Assembly: GCA_947179485.1 (NCBI GenBank)
Contig: OX359245.1
Span: 44,565,067-44,629,066 of the forward strand
DNA from: Allacma fusca
Taxonomy: Eukaryota > Arthropoda > Collembola > Symphypleona > Sminthuridae
Direction of reading: 5' to 3'
DNA: 64,000 nucleotides
Shown here: piece by piece, positions 14,301 to 27,960 of the stretch
Layout: each line of letters begins with the position of its first letter
Position numbering within the stretch: position 1 is the first letter of the stretch
Made by a program: the position numbers and the translations under genes
Notes under the pieces: generated by a model
Databases searched by the model: none
The model's input: the letters and a program-made list of their open reading frames with translations, nothing else
Told to the model about the DNA's origin: nothing

Positions 14301-17300
14301 AAAATTGTCATGTCATCGTTTCACACGATTATAGACCTGAAATGAATGGAAGGCATGGATTCTATAGTTATGTAATTTTTTGAAATGCAATAAAATTATT
14401 ATATTCGATGTTTATATTAGTTTAGAAATTAGCATAGTGATAAGTTGAGAGGGAAGAGATTCCAGTTCCAGGATTATTTATACCATGATAAAATATACAG
14501 ACTGTACTTGCACCTTGCACATAATTATTATTCAACGTATGACGCAAAAGGGACAGCTCTCCGAGTTAGTATTTACACAGAGCATAATCAAAGACTTACT
14601 AATGACCAGTGTATTGTATATGTATCCTTTTTCCTCAGGACAGTTCCTTTAAAGATAAGCTTATACACTATAGACACTCTATTTATGGAAATAATGATTA
14701 TCTTGAAGTTCAATCTTCAATCCTTTCTCAAGCTAAAATTTCCCTGCATATAATAATTGTTCTGTGTGATTGGGATTGTCTGATTGATTGTGGTCTCACA
14801 ATCTGGTGTTGATACATCCCAACTGACACGAGTCGGAAGCTCTTCATCCACATGGACGCGATTAGGATATTACAGCGAAGAAAAATTATTCCATTATTTT
14901 TCAGACTATTTGTAATAATTCTAAAAAAATGACTCTGATAAATAGCGTGGAATTTTTTCTCAACGTCCTTGAACTCGTGTAACTCAAACTCCTGAAAACA
15001 GGGTATTGTAATGATTATTTTGCCTTTCGGATTCAAATAGATACAATGTGGATGCACACTATCCCAAAATCCCAACGTATGCGTAATACTCCCTTATTGA
15101 CAAATTACCTCCAAATTTGATTATATATAATTGCCCTGTGCATATACATACGTAAACTTGATATCTCCTACATAATGGTTACACGTTGGGTCTCTCAGTC
15201 AATAGCTACAGTACATGTAAAAAGGTAAACAAACCCAAGCGGCACGTTAAACATGAATAGGGCTCAATAGGTCTCCAGGTATTTATTTTTTTAGTGTATT
15301 TGGCAAGAGTTTCAGTTTATAGGGTATTAAAGTTTAATGGATCTTTAAGATTTTAGGTTTTTCTCAGATCTCTTGCGGGATTTTTATTCATTGAATTTCC
15401 TATATAGTGGTATTCGCCTGTATTTATTTTACCATCCCCTGGGAACCCCTCCATAGGAAATTCACTGTATTCTTCGAAATTTAGGCCAATTTAGAATTGT
15501 TTTGGAATTTCAAGGCTATACAATCAGAATTCTCGGGGGAATTTATTAATTGAATTCCTTATTTTTAATATGTCTTGATTGGATCTGCAGGATCCGAATG
15601 ACTCTCTAGGCTCTTGTTCTTGTCCCACAATTATGAGCACTGTATCTGTATCCGCATATGTTTAACAAGAGCCTGGTTCTTGGAAGCATTTTATGGGATA
15701 TATGAATAGTATGGATTTCTCTGAAGTTATTTCCTTCATAAGTTGCGAAGCCTACACTTATAAACAGAGATACTCTGTCGACTACTGCTGAGTGAGCCCA
15801 ACTCCAAAATTGAGAGTGGGTGAGAAAATAAGGATTTAGCCTTGTGTATAGTATACAGATACTTTACATCTAAACTAAACTTTGCCTCAGTATGCTGAGA
15901 AACACGGGGCTTTCCTCGTACTATTGTATCTTTCACATTTGCTCTCTCAGACCATAGTCTTCCATCTCCACGGATGATATTGTATGCTTGCATAAAATGT
16001 GTGAGACTCAGAAGTGTGAGTACTGGCACACTGTTGTTGGCAGACACAAGAGACTCTTCCAAGGAATTTTGTGAGAGAGCTGACACTCAGACTCAGAGTT
16101 TAGCTATATGGTGATGATCTTATGAGTATCTATGTATAGGGAAAAAGTACGCAAGTGCGTCAAAAAATCTTTGGGACCAAACCAAACCCGCGGTATGAGC
16201 TGGGCATTTCACTGAAGTAGAAGCATTACGACATCCGTGCCGTCATCAGGAATGGACGTAGTCAGTCTATGACCCAAGCCCCTATATAGAGAGTATACCG
16301 ACCTTTTCGCCCCTTTTATTATATAACAAAATCTCTTTAGTTTTTTCGGCTGGAAAAAATATAGGAAAATCAATTGGAAGCCAGATATATATATTTATCC
16401 TCATGTACATATCTATGTATAAGGAAAGAGACGTGCATATAAAAGGCTGAAGGTATAATAATAATACACTGTAAGGAAAGACACAGTTGTTGAGGACTAA
16501 GACTCATTCATATATACATTCATTCTCCAGAACTTTAACTACTACTACTCTGTCTACTATAAGTAGGAGAGTTATACAACACTCCCGTGTGTGTGCATTG
16601 ACTAGGGAACCTTTCCTTCCGAACACCATCATCATTCGAGACCAGAGCAGTAGTACAAAGTTACCCAAACCACCACCACCATATCCCATCTCACACTATA
16701 GACTCTGTAGCTTCAACCGAATTTTCGGGCGGTGGTTGATCAAACTGGAAAAAAAAAATTATTTCCCATTGAATCAAAAGAGCCCGTGAGTCCCACTCTG
16801 GTATTTACACTACCCCATATTAACTTCCATTCCCAGTATACAAAAAAAATAAAAACGAAGCTACCTTCCATAAAGCTGGCCTCCAAATGACGTGATATTT
16901 GCCAAAGAAATAAAATAAATTCCTCTTCCACCTTTTTAAGTTAAAGGACCCGCAATTTTATCGTTTCAACCAAACCCCTCGGAGAGAGTTGACGCAAAAA
17001 ATAAAATACCCCCCCCCCCTATAAACTAAAAATATCATTTGATATTGTTACTATTTTTTCAAAACTATATAGATTTCTAAGGGACGCAATTTATTCCCTT
17101 GTTTATAAACGTATAGAGTCATAATTATTAGTATAGATATTTTACAAGGGAAACAAAAAATCGTATATTTCGCAAAAAAATAAATTAATTAAAAATAAAA
17201 GCACAATCCAAAGCGCAGCATTTGTTCCAAAAGGGCAGGAATTCTTAGGGAATTTTTTTTAGAGAGAGATATATAATTACTTTTGTCTATATAAATTTAC

Positions 17301-17315
17301 AAAAGCGGAAGTGAC
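11353..17315. other. Intergenic between SCAF and AMD1
   Basis: Almost 6 kb of AT-rich sequence without a supportable gene. Open frames of 60-116 codons (for example 15736-16086 on the minus strand, 13681-13956 on the plus strand) lack family motifs or splice logic and look like chance. Simple ATT/GAT-rich runs occur near 11725-11765 and 12045-12070. The AMD1 promoter and any 5' leader exons should be at the right end. No short upstream ORF like the vertebrate MAGDIS peptide is seen in the 100 bases before the AMD1 ATG. Confidence 0.5.
11452..11457 (+). promoter_or_regulatory. Probable poly(A) signal of the SCAF gene
   Basis: AATAAA lies about 100 bases after the SCAF stop codon, at normal distance for the first usable signal. 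Confidence 0.6.
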
Positions 17316-20300
17316 ATGGAGTCGTCGGAGATGTATTTTGAAGGGGTTGAGAAACTCCTGGAATTGTGGTTCATGAGGAGCTCTCCGGAGATCCATGACT
17401 ATGGATCGTTGGACTTGAGGAGGATCCCAAAGTAAGTTAAAATTATTTAACAGTTTTCCTTTAATATTAGACACTAATAAGTAATTTTGCAGAAAATATA
17501 AATTCACTCTTGAAATTATCAGGATAATAATATTTCTTAGAATTTTTAAACCTGAATATTTGTAATAATTTTGTCAAAATTTAAAATCTTGTTTTTTAAA
17601 TGAGATTATTTTATTTGATAAATAAATTAAGGTTCTATCCTTGAGAGTGATCGCATGCTCATGGGAAAATTCGAGCGGGTGATATCTATCTTTATAGTCT
17701 CAAGGGTGACATTTCTTCAGGGTAGATTTTTATTATTGGCAATTATTTTACTTACAGAGCTATTCAAAGAAATTTCAAAGGCCAGTGATTTTACGCAGGG
17801 AAATTTGTAATTAAAAATATCTAATCTAAAAAAAATTACTGACAATTTTTTAGCTAGATTTATAAAATAACATACAAAAAAAAATGTGGCAATTACATAA
17901 ATGTACACATGTATAGTTATGATAATTTCAAAACAGCTATGTATTTCTGTACTTAATTATGTAATGTAAAATTTGAATTATATTTATAACATGGACGAAT
18001 GACTATCAATGTTTCGGCATCCTTTGACATTAACTCTGCCCTCTTTTGCCCTTAGAGCGGAGATCGTGAATATGCTGGAGATTGTCAAGTGCGAGGTCAT
18101 CTCCACAATGAGCAATGACTACTTGGACTCTTACGTGCTCAGGTAATTTAATAAAAAAAACTTGTCTATATCTCCAGCCCTATAGAGCTCTGTGACAAGA
18201 ATAATCAAATCCCAACTTCAGATTTGCTATATAAAAACAATAATTATTCCCTTTCTTAGAAGTGGGCCATTAAAAAAGTCCAAGATAAATTTTATCTTAT
18301 TTTTAAAGAAGACAGTAGTGCAGACCGTGGAGGGGAAAGCTTGATAGGATTATTATCAGTCCTATCATTGGGAGTGAATTTACTTTAAATAGGGAGAGTC
18401 AATAAAGGTTCCATTCTCTGTATTATTTCTGTGTATACTTTTATCATGCCATGGAGAAGTGACAGAGAGAGAGAGAGAGAGAGAGATACGGAGTCAAGTC
18501 GTGTCAGGCTACGGAATCCAGCCTAAGGAATTATTACACTTAAATAAAAGGAAATGACAGATGAACATAAATGTTATTTGAGAATTGGTAAAGTCAAGGA
18601 AGTGCACCACACGGGCAAAGGAGGCAAATGTATCGGAAACCGGCTCTAGCCGGCTTACTCACTTATTCTTCTCTTGATAAACTGATGACAAGGCTTCTCT
18701 AACTCCATACACACACTCACAAACACACACAGACACACACACACACACACCCTCTCTCACTCTCTCATCCCACCCAACTCTTCCACCAGGGATGAATCTC
18801 TCATTGCATAATAAAAGTTCCCATTGTCTGCATATTTAGGAATCTCATCCCATGAATTTCTGTACCACTAGATTATATGTAGATGAGAGGGTGCGATTTT
18901 TTTTGTCTCGGGAATTTAAAAGACTTCATATCCCTCCTTTCCCATCCATTGTTATGTGCAAAACTATGGATAGAACAGAGACTCCGCAATAAAAAAAAAG
19001 CGTTTCATATGTAATGACAGGTGCAATAAATTTTTAACTGCCACATTCTTCCATTGTAACAAAAAAAGCGTCTGACCGGTTCCCAAATTATGTAACTTGA
19101 CTACAGTCTGCACTCTTTGCTAGGGCTGTACAAAACCCCCTTTTTTAAGAGTAGGAGAGCAAAAATATTTCCAGACATTCCCACTGATCTAATATGCCTC
19201 ATTGGGCTTGAACATATGCTGTAAAGAGAGTAATAGCCTTAGGTTTAAAGGCATTGAGGAATATAATAAAAAATGTATCCAATGACCCATACACCGTGCT
19301 TTCCCATATGCTAAAATTAATGTTCCCTTGATCCGGCGTCTCTGAACTTTTGGGATATGCTATAATTAATTACTTGATATAATTTATATAATTTATTTAT
19401 TTTTAGGTATTTTTACATAATTATATGAGCTTATATAATTAGATATGATTGACTGATGGATAAATTACAGTGAGAGCAGCTTGTTCATCTCCAAGAAGCG
19501 AGTCATACTCAAGACTTGTGGCACGACCACGCCGCTCCAGTGCTTGAAGTATTTGATGCTCCTTGTGGAGACTTACACGGGCTTTGATGCTGTGGAGGTA
19601 TATACAGATACATATGTATGACTAATAAGAAATATATATAAGGACCTTGAATCTAAAAAATATCTGTATTTACATGCTTATGACAGTAGATATAGAATCT
19701 GCATCTTGTGATATGTTTGATGCCAAAAAATCCTTCCTTCCTTGAAGTAAGGATTTTTTTGCGTGGGGATATTTCTCCAATGGATGTACATATAAGGAAT
19801 TAATCACTGATTTGGGGATTTTTTTTTGTTAAATTCTAGAATGTATTTTACTCCCGGAAGAACTACAAGCGTCCGGAGCTCCAGAGGTCCCCGCATAGGA
19901 ACTTCAAGGAGGAGTTGGCGATCTTACAAGCCTTCTTCCCAGGTGATGATCAAATAGGGATTTTTATTCTGGGACAAATTAAATTAAAAAAATTTTTTTT
20001 TGCGTCCTATGATATGATAGGATAGGGATGTATTTTAGGGAAATGTTAATAATAGGCTAATTAAATCCCCAGATGGACACGGCTACTGCTTGGGAGGCAA
20101 GAACATGCAGGACTGCTGGTACTTGTACACGTACTCCAACAACAATAACAACAACATGTTCGAGAACCAGATGCTCCAGGAGAAGATGAATGATGATGAC
20201 AATAAGGAGAATACTAATAAGCTGGAGCCGGACCAGACTTGTGAGGTCCTCATGACGGAGTTGGATCCCAATATCATGAAGATCTTCTCGAAGGAGGTCT

Positions 20301-21366
20301 GCGCGGATGGGAAGGAAGCAACGATTGTGAGTTTCAACTCAAAATAGATCCACGAATGCCAATAAAATTACAATTTCTTTAAAATTATTTCGGATCACTT
20401 CAAAAATTCCCTTAATTCCTGTCAATGCCTCAACCTCACAAGTTTTAACTCAAATCCAACACTCACAATCCCGATGATGGAAGAATGTAATAAACTTTGG
20501 ATGTTTTTTTAACAGAAATCAGGAATCGACCGGATCTTCCCCAATGTTGTCATCAACGATCATTTGTTCGACCCCTGTGGCTACTCCATGAATGGGATTT
20601 TCAAGAACGTAATAATTTTTTTTAATGTTAATTATTATTAAGCAGAATTACTACAAAGTTCGCTTTCTGTCCTTCTAACATTCTCAAGGGGTCTGTGACC
20701 CGCTAATGCTAACAAAATGTTCTGTCTCTTTCTGTATTGTATCAGTCAGAGGAAAACGATATGTCTGATGTGAGTTTTTTTGAGGATCCAATTAAAATGT
20801 AGCGTACTATTTTTTGCATGGGTGTTTTTAGAAGGTAGCTTTTATTTTGTAGGTAGTGTTTTTAAAGGCCTTGATTAAATCTCAAATAATTGAAATATGC
20901 TTGTTCTTAGGGGAGTTACATGACGATCCATATCACGCCGGAGCCGGACTACTCCTACGTGAGTTTTGAGACGAATGCTCCACAGGACTCTTACATGAGC
21001 ATTGTGGAGAAGGTTTTGAAGATCTTCAAGCCTGGGAAATTTATCATGACTCTCTTTACGAACAAAGTAAGTTTTAGTGGGGTCTATATCTAGATATTTA
21101 ATTAACTCTGACATGGGCATGCAATGTGTAGAGAGAGTTTATGGTACTTGAAAATTTTGGGAGTTGAATATAATTATATTTAACTAATTGGGGCTAATTA
21201 TATTTTTTTAATTTGTATTTTATAGTTCAGCACTGCTTCAGGGGATCAGGAGAAGATGAGGTCCGTGACTCGATTCTCGGATGAGTGGATGCGTGTGGAG
21301 TCCAAGTACTGTCCATTGAACAATTACGATCTCACCTACGCTCAATACACTAAATATCCCAGCTGA
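17316..21366 (+). CDS. AMD1: S-adenosylmethionine decarboxylase proenzyme
   Basis: Pyruvoyl-dependent S-adenosylmethionine decarboxylase (EC 4.1.1.50), which makes the aminopropyl donor for spermidine and spermine in the cytosol. Nine exons join in phase: 17316-17431, 18056-18142, 19471-19597, 19840-19942, 20073-20326, 20516-20608, 20746-20769, 20911-21066, 21226-21366, giving 366 residues (human 334). Visible key residues are FEGVEKLLE near the start (Glu9 and Glu12, matching human Glu8 and Glu11), the autocleavage motif LSES with the cut expected between Glu69 and Ser70, and Cys84 in KTCGTT (human Cys82). [10 protein letters not shown] and [11 protein letters not shown] carry the serine and histidine equivalent to human Ser229 and His243. 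All catalytic landmarks are intact, so the enzyme should be active. The extra length is mainly an Asn/Asp-rich loop in exon 5 and an acidic loop encoded by the 24-nt exon. Identification is very firm. Confidence 0.97.
18463..18486. repeat. (GA)n microsatellite in AMD1 intron 2
   Basis: About twelve GA units in the largest AMD1 intron (18143-19470). Confidence 0.9.
18722..18750. repeat. (CA)n-type microsatellite in AMD1 intron 2
   Basis: An interrupted AC/CA run followed by a CT-rich stretch in the same intron. The intron also holds several AT-rich runs but no exon-like ORF. Confidence 0.85.
20746..20769 (+). other. AMD1: 24-nt micro-exon of AMD1
   Basis: An ATCAG acceptor precedes and GTGAGT follows these 24 bases, which encode SEENDMSD in phase 0 on both sides. 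Including the exon produces [15 protein letters not shown], matching the [15 protein letters not shown] stretch of vertebrate AMD1. Skipping it would keep the frame and shorten the loop by eight residues. The micro-exon is therefore probably real and could be alternatively used. Confidence 0.75.
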
Positions 21367-21997
21367 GATTTAATGCTCCTGGGGATCGGTCTAAATGGTT
21401 ACAACTGGACCGGATGTGAGTCATTAGACTATTTCATCTGGAAGTACACCAATGCAAGATTCTTTATTTGGTATAGGGATGAAATTTCTTAGCTGAGCCT
21501 CCATCCCTCTCCTTACTGTGTAGGTTAAGCAAATTCAAAAAAAAAACTGTTATACTTCCATTGGAGTCCACTCAAAGAATCTTTGTTTATTGTTAAAAGG
21601 AAATACTGTAATTATTTGGATTTCATGAGACAAAATCTGTTCATATTTTGAGAGGGTGAAAATCCAATCAATTATTGGGATATCTGTCAGTCAAAATTCT
21701 AGGATTATTGGATATATTATTGTGTTTTCTATAAATATAATAATTATGTGTAGCTCATTGTTAGTTACAGAAGGGTAGCATCTTAGGAGGTTAAAAATTC
21801 CATTCATTTTCCATCAAGTTTTTAAAAATATTTTTGACACACGCGTATAGAGCCACAGGTGAATGTTCTATTTGTATCTGTAGTTTTTGGGACTTTATAA
21901 TTTTTAATTGAAGTAACCAATGCAATTAAAGCGGATGATTCCTGTTGTGAAATTTTGAAGCTTTGCGATTTCTATTGCAATTATTATTATTGTTTTA

Positions 21998-22003
21998 AAT
22001 AAA
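21998..22003 (+). promoter_or_regulatory. Candidate poly(A) signal of AMD1
   Basis: AATAAA about 630 bases after the AMD1 stop. No closer canonical signal was noticed, so the 3' UTR may be about 0.65 kb. Confidence 0.4.
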
Positions 22004-25000
22004 AAACATTTGAACCGCTCGACGTTCTAGAATTAGGAGGGAGTAGCGTGAGGTTTACATTTTGGATTTTGTTGAACTATATTTGTTGAACCTTTAGGAT
22101 AACTATAATGTCTACAATTGATTGAGGGAGTAGTAATAATTGTTATTATTAAAGGAGTTTGGGTTTCTAAAAAAAATACTAACATTTAATACTTTAAGCG
22201 CTAATTAATTCAATGGTGTTTGTTTCTTATTTCTATGTAATTACTTATACATAGTAAGATTTTTTTCCTACATTATATCAACTTGTAGTTTTTCATTTTC
22301 TTGAATAACATTAATTTAACAACGTTAATCAAATATTAGCTCAAAAATTCTTTCACATAAGGATTTCTAGGAATGAATTATTGTTAAACGGGTTTAATCT
22401 TTAATGAATTTGTTTTAATGAACGTGTTATCGTCGCATGAGATTTTTCGGGTAGAATTGTAAGTATATAGTTAAAAACCCCTTTATTGCACGGGTTCCAG
22501 CAGGGTTCACTTAATGTATTAAATGTATTTCGATGCATTTTTTTTGTTGCCTGGACAGTCCTGGAACTCTTATTGTTACAATTTTGAAAGCAGGTTATTA
22601 GGACGACAATTAATTGGAATTGACAACATGTACCTTGACATTGGATTGTTATGTACCTATATGCCAAAAAGACTTGAATAAAAATTTGCTTTATTTGATT
22701 TCTTGCACAATCCATTGTGAATAAGGATTCTTTGAAATTTGCATACGTTCAACTTTTTCAAAATCCGTAGGAAAATAGGATTTGAGCTAAAATATAGGAA
22801 GGAATTCAAGGGGAACATTCATCTTTACAATCAAATAACCTTTTTGATGACTAGTTGTAATGGATTGGCATTTTTCACATTTAGTTTCTCGGGTTAGTGA
22901 AAGTCCTATTCCATTCTCTGCTTTATTTTGGGTGAGAATTAATCGCACGACATAATATAGCATTGGATGAAGGGGAAAATGTTCTACATGAAAGATGGTA
23001 AGAAAATGTTTATTTCTTCCTAGAACCCAAATACTCCATCTAGTTAGTATCGGTATCATCACGCATTTAATTTATTTCCAGTCATGATAATAGTTGTACA
23101 CTGGAAATCATTAAAATCAAGGATGACGGAGTAAAATGAATGCAAGGCTCCCAAATTCCAGGGATATTACCGTACATTTACAGATCGTGGGAATGGTTTA
23201 CGCGTTGACCAGAATTTGTTCGTTGGACTGTAAAATAAATGGGTTTATAAAATCCTGCATGACTTATTTTTAAAATTTAAAATTTAATCGTTTAGGTCGT
23301 TTGCATATTGGATTAATTGTGTACCTTCGATAAATAAAAAAACATAAACGGTTTTTGATAGTTGCACTTAAAAAGTACAAAACTTTTAGGTAGGAAGTAG
23401 GAAATGCCCCCCAGCTTTCAGCATGTGTCAGTGGTACATAGAAAAATTAAGTGGGAACGTAGTACATACATACATACGTGCTTACGTGTGTTGCTTTCTT
23501 AAATAAAAATGTTTTCGTCATAAGTTTACCTCACTTATTTTTTAAAACGTAAAAAATTCGGGTCCCCTCAGGAAACAAAATTTCCGATAAAACTATGAAC
23601 AACAAATTTTATCAGTATTGATAAAATTCTCATTGTTAATAATGAAGTATCTGCGAAAGTAAAATGATAGCTGATAGAGTAATATATATGTTAATACACG
23701 TTCTACAGTGTATATTCATTAGCAAAATATCTGAAAAATATAGTCAATGAACCATCCAAACGGTATTTGCTTCTAATTAACTAACAATTGCCCGTATGTC
23801 AAATTCTCAAAATGTCCCTCCAATCCTACCAGCCGTACATATGTACATACCACAGGATTTTGAGCTATTGGACATGGTTTCGATTCCCTGTGCCACTGCA
23901 TTCCTATCAATAGTAATTTACTCGCTTGCAAATTGCGTCCGTTCAAAAGTAATAATGGTGCATATTTTACCTGATCCGTAGTTCCATCGACAATATTAAA
24001 CATGACATGTGTGAGGGACACTTTCGGTATTGAAACCCTGTTGCACGTTACAACTGTTAAGCAATGTATGATTTATCGTTACACAACAAGCTACCTATGC
24101 TTGATTTATTAATGCTAACATAAGTTTCCTATACAATCACAATCAGTGTAGAAAGAGAAAATGGGGATAATTATTTGTGATTTCCGTGAGAATTAACTCT
24201 GCTAATATCAAACATGTACTATCACAGCTACAGTACTTCATGTGAGTTTTATCACTTCAGGAGTTTTCCCGTCAGCTTTTAATTTGATTCATTTGTCAAA
24301 AAAGACAAAATTTAAATACGTTGCGTCCTACAAACTTAAAATATTATCTTGATATGTCAAGATAGTAGTGACATTTTAATTATTACCTTTTGAGCTTGTT
24401 TTGAAGGATGAAGGATGGAGACAAAGTTGAAATGCGAGTTAGAAATAGAAAGTGTAAAATTGTTTCACTTACTTAATACATAATTGTTTTTGTATGAAGA
24501 CTTTCAAATAAGTGTCGCTTGATTTTGATTTAAATTTTTTTCAAAAATTAAACAACACATCAGATGATATTGCTCTGCATAGCATATTTGTGATTCCATT
24601 TGCGTACACAGTTTTTATTCAATTTCGGATGTGTTTTCCGAACTCTAATATCCCGGCAGTCCTATTTATCTTTAATATTTAATGAAGAAAACCGCACAAT
24701 TCAAAGGTACGGAGGGAAATTTAGGTTTGCGGTGGCCGTAGTATATTATATTTAACACCTTGAATCATACGTAATGATGTTGCCAGGATTGCGTTCCGTT
24801 CAACAATTGACTACAATCATGAGAGAATGTCCCGACTGTGCTGCCAAGCGTCACTATTGTAATTACCTCGAGTTTTCGGATGCTTGTGGCGCTATCCTGC
24901 ACACAATTCCATCTGTACCGATTGCTCCACAAGTCGTCACAAAACCCACATTCTTTAGTGATACACTGGATTCGCCGGGATGAAGCTTTTTAGGCGTGAT

Positions 25001-25752
25001 CGGGAAGAAAATACGTCAACGAAAGAATACGAAAATAGAAAATATTAAACGCATATCGAGAAGTGAAAAATGCACATCTGGAAAAACATTAAAAGCTTGT
25101 AATCGATGCCAAAAATAGCAGACTTCTGCCACTCAATGAGTTGTATCCTTTCCTTACAAACAACATTCCAGTAGCAATAAACCATTGAAAAGGTGCCGAT
25201 TCTACCGCTGTTCTTAAATCTGACGTTATGTTTGCAACCCTACAATACACTCCGACACTCCGAGATGTTCTATACACCCAATCGTCCTTCGAATTTTCAT
25301 GAACTAATAAATTTCGCAATTTATTAATAGTCGATTTGGCCTTAGCCCTGACAACCGGATCATTCGTGACGTAGCCTGGATATTTGTGCAAAATTCTCGT
25401 CAAATATCTAGGAGCTGGATACGGGTCGACGTATCACGTTCTTCAAAAAAGGAGAACGAGGAAATCCTGGATACTAATGACAGTAATTACCAAGCTATTA
25501 TCCGATTTCTAATCCAGATTTTTTGTATTTCCTTAAAAACAAATTTAACTAACCGCAGAGTAAAGACAACCAACCAGGCGTTGATGCTCTGGACCAATTT
25601 ACTGGACCAACGCATCATCCGATTTGTTTATCTAAAAATAAGTCGTCACTAAAATCAACGCAACACTAAGCGGTGTATATAACATAATAAGCAAGTAATT
25701 ATACGTACCCCAATATAAATACGATAAAACGTAGATATTGTAAATCGGCAAG

Positions 25753-25816
25753 GGATTTACTCGGCGCGGGTATTCTCCCAGGAAGGATTTACTCGTCGCG
25801 GGTATTCTCCCAGGAA
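25753..25816. repeat. 32-bp tandem duplication
   Basis: Two adjacent 32-base units (25753-25784 and 25785-25816) beginning GGATTTACTCG and ending CTCCCAGGAA differ at a single base. They are GC-richer than the surroundings. Confidence 0.9.
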
Positions 25817-26181
25817 GGATAGCGCAATTTAGCGTGCGTCCAGAGGCTGTAGAGGGGGCTCGTCCTGTCTTTGCGATATCCTTGCTGGGGTTAGATATAG
25901 GCAACTATAATGTTAATGTAAATTTCCGACATCCAGAATTACCTTGCTCGTTATGCCTCAGCATATAGAAATAGGGTGTTGTTATGGAAATACTCAGTGT
26001 ATGCACTTATTTGTGCTATTTGTTCTTGTACTTATTATTGACGATTCTATTTCTATTGTAAAATATCTATTTTATTAGCCGCATTAATATGTTAGATAAG
26101 ATGCTATGAAATGTTAAATTTAATTAATTATTATAATATTTGGGATAACTCTCTCTCCACAGTCTCCACTTATCAAGACAT

Positions 26182-26381
26182 NNNNNNNNNNNNNNNNNNN
26201 NNNNNNNNNNNNNNNNNNNNNNNNNNNNNNNNNNNNNNNNNNNNNNNNNNNNNNNNNNNNNNNNNNNNNNNNNNNNNNNNNNNNNNNNNNNNNNNNNNNN
26301 NNNNNNNNNNNNNNNNNNNNNNNNNNNNNNNNNNNNNNNNNNNNNNNNNNNNNNNNNNNNNNNNNNNNNNNNNNNNNNNNN
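26182..26381. other. Assembly gap (200 N)
   Basis: Exactly 200 undetermined bases; the round number suggests either an estimated or a default gap length. Open frames that run through it carry no information. Confidence 0.99.
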
Positions 26382-27051
26382 ACACACTGATCTGGCAGGA
26401 CCGACAGGGAAGAAACTCTGAAGCACTGAACTGTGGGACGGAGGTATGAAGGGTACGGGCTTGAAAATACCGTGGACTCCCAAAACTTGTCTCAACTCTG
26501 TACGAGCCTGATAAATTAATGTTAGAAAAATTGGATCTTGTGTCTGTAAAAGTAGGGTTGAGTTTTTTCCTTTTCAAAAAAGGGAAGGCAGAGATCAAAT
26601 CAGAATAAAGTTGGTTTCTTTCCGGAATCGTGGATCTTCACGCACCTCGCTACACCTGAGAACTGATCACATCCGCTCATGATAATCCTTTGGTTAAAAG
26701 TTCCACCCTCTCAGAGTCAGAGCCACAACAACCCCCTCAGCCAAGCATGTTTGGTATGTAGCAGGCAGACTTTTAACCCAATCTCCATCGTAATGCATGC
26801 AGTAGTTGTAGTGGAGTAGTAGTAATAGTAGTAGTAGTAAAATAGCCAGTGTATGTGTGTGTGTGTGTGTGTGTGTGTTTGATGTCTTGTCTAGTATATG
26901 CAGACAATTGTGGTAGTGGTTTGAAGACTGTCTGTGCGTGTCTATTATATGTTGAAGAAGTAAAGGACTTGTGATGTGTGTTGTGCTTGCTCTTTCCAGA
27001 CTTACAACTTGCACTAACTACAACCATTTAAAAAGCTTACAAAACATTCAC
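26382..27051. other. Non-coding stretch with microsatellites, left flank of the foldback element
   Basis: No gene seen. It contains an AGT-rich run near 26818-26840 and a (GT)12 microsatellite at 26855-26878. Confidence 0.6.
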
Positions 27052-27711
27052 ACTAGCCGTTAAAGACAGGCTTTGGTAGCTCGACTCACGACCAGCTCTT
27101 CTTCAGACTTTGACTATTTTCCTCGGCCGTATACTTACAACATGCGACTCTCTCACTATTAGTTACTAGCTCTTAGCAAACGAAGCAGTGTGCAACATCC
27201 TTGGATATTTGTGTTAGTAGCGGACTTGACTTACAATTAGGTTAATATGAAGAATCCTTTGAATTAATTCAAATAACTTTCTGCATGAGTCACTTACTGG
27301 GATCGAATTGTCTTATTTTTATTTTCAATGTAATAATCCAAAACCAAACTGCTAGAATTATTGGAGCTAGTGATTGTAGTACCCTAAAACATGGGGACAT
27401 CCGGGCACGAGCTAAATTATCGATATATTAAGTATTATATATTGTTGAGACACGAAGGAAGAATTTGATGCAGGGTATCCCCAAGACTAACTTTCAATTT
27501 TGATAGGATTTTTCGGATACCGGTTCGAATTCTTTTTTTTAACTGGATTTTGTAAGGTATTGTGAGTATTGGAATTTAAAGATTCGTTTTGATTTCGATT
27601 CTACTACCATTATTGTACTAAACTCTGAACCATCTGAACCAGTGAACCATCTGAACCACCCACAAAATTGCTATTTTCTGAGGTGGTTCATTGAACCAAG
27701 CAATAAATCTA

Positions 27712-27960
27712 TGAACCACCTCTGAACCAGGGCTCGAAGTTCTGAACCACCTCTGAACCAAGGCTCCAAGATCTGAATCACCTCTGAATCAGGGCTCCAA
27801 GCTGTGAACAACCTCTGAACCAGGGCAACAATCTCTGAACCACCTCTGAACCAGGGCAACAAGCTCTGAACCACCTCTGAACCAAGGCTTAAAGTTCTGA
27901 ACCACCCCTGAAACAGAGCACAAAGCTTTGAACCACTCTCAACCAGGGCTTGAGCTTGGC
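27712..27960. repeat. 31-bp tandem array, left arm
   Basis: About eight units of roughly 31 bases with core GAACCACCTCTGAACCAGGG followed by a variable segment. Copies differ at several positions. Open frames through it are repeat translations. Confidence 0.9.

Larger units (their letters stand above)
21367..26181. other. Intergenic: AMD1 3' UTR and unassigned DNA
   Basis: AT-rich DNA up to the assembly gap. Two stretches have better than average coding look but no recognised family. One is 24774-24983, a cysteine-containing 69-codon frame whose opposite strand is also open. The other is 25089 to about 25425 on the minus strand, about 110 codons ending FLASITSF. Both could be decayed mobile-element or gene fragments. 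I see no complete gene here. Confidence 0.4.

Noticed and set aside
15736-16086. 116-codon minus-strand frame upstream of AMD1
   Set aside because: Ser/Leu-rich composition, no homologue recognised, no splice or poly(A) context.
26111-26598. Open frames running through the N gap
   Set aside because: The middle is undetermined sequence and the ends show no family motif.
27712-27960. CRISPR-like repeat array
   Set aside because: Units are directly adjacent and diverged, without unique spacers, in a eukaryotic foldback element.
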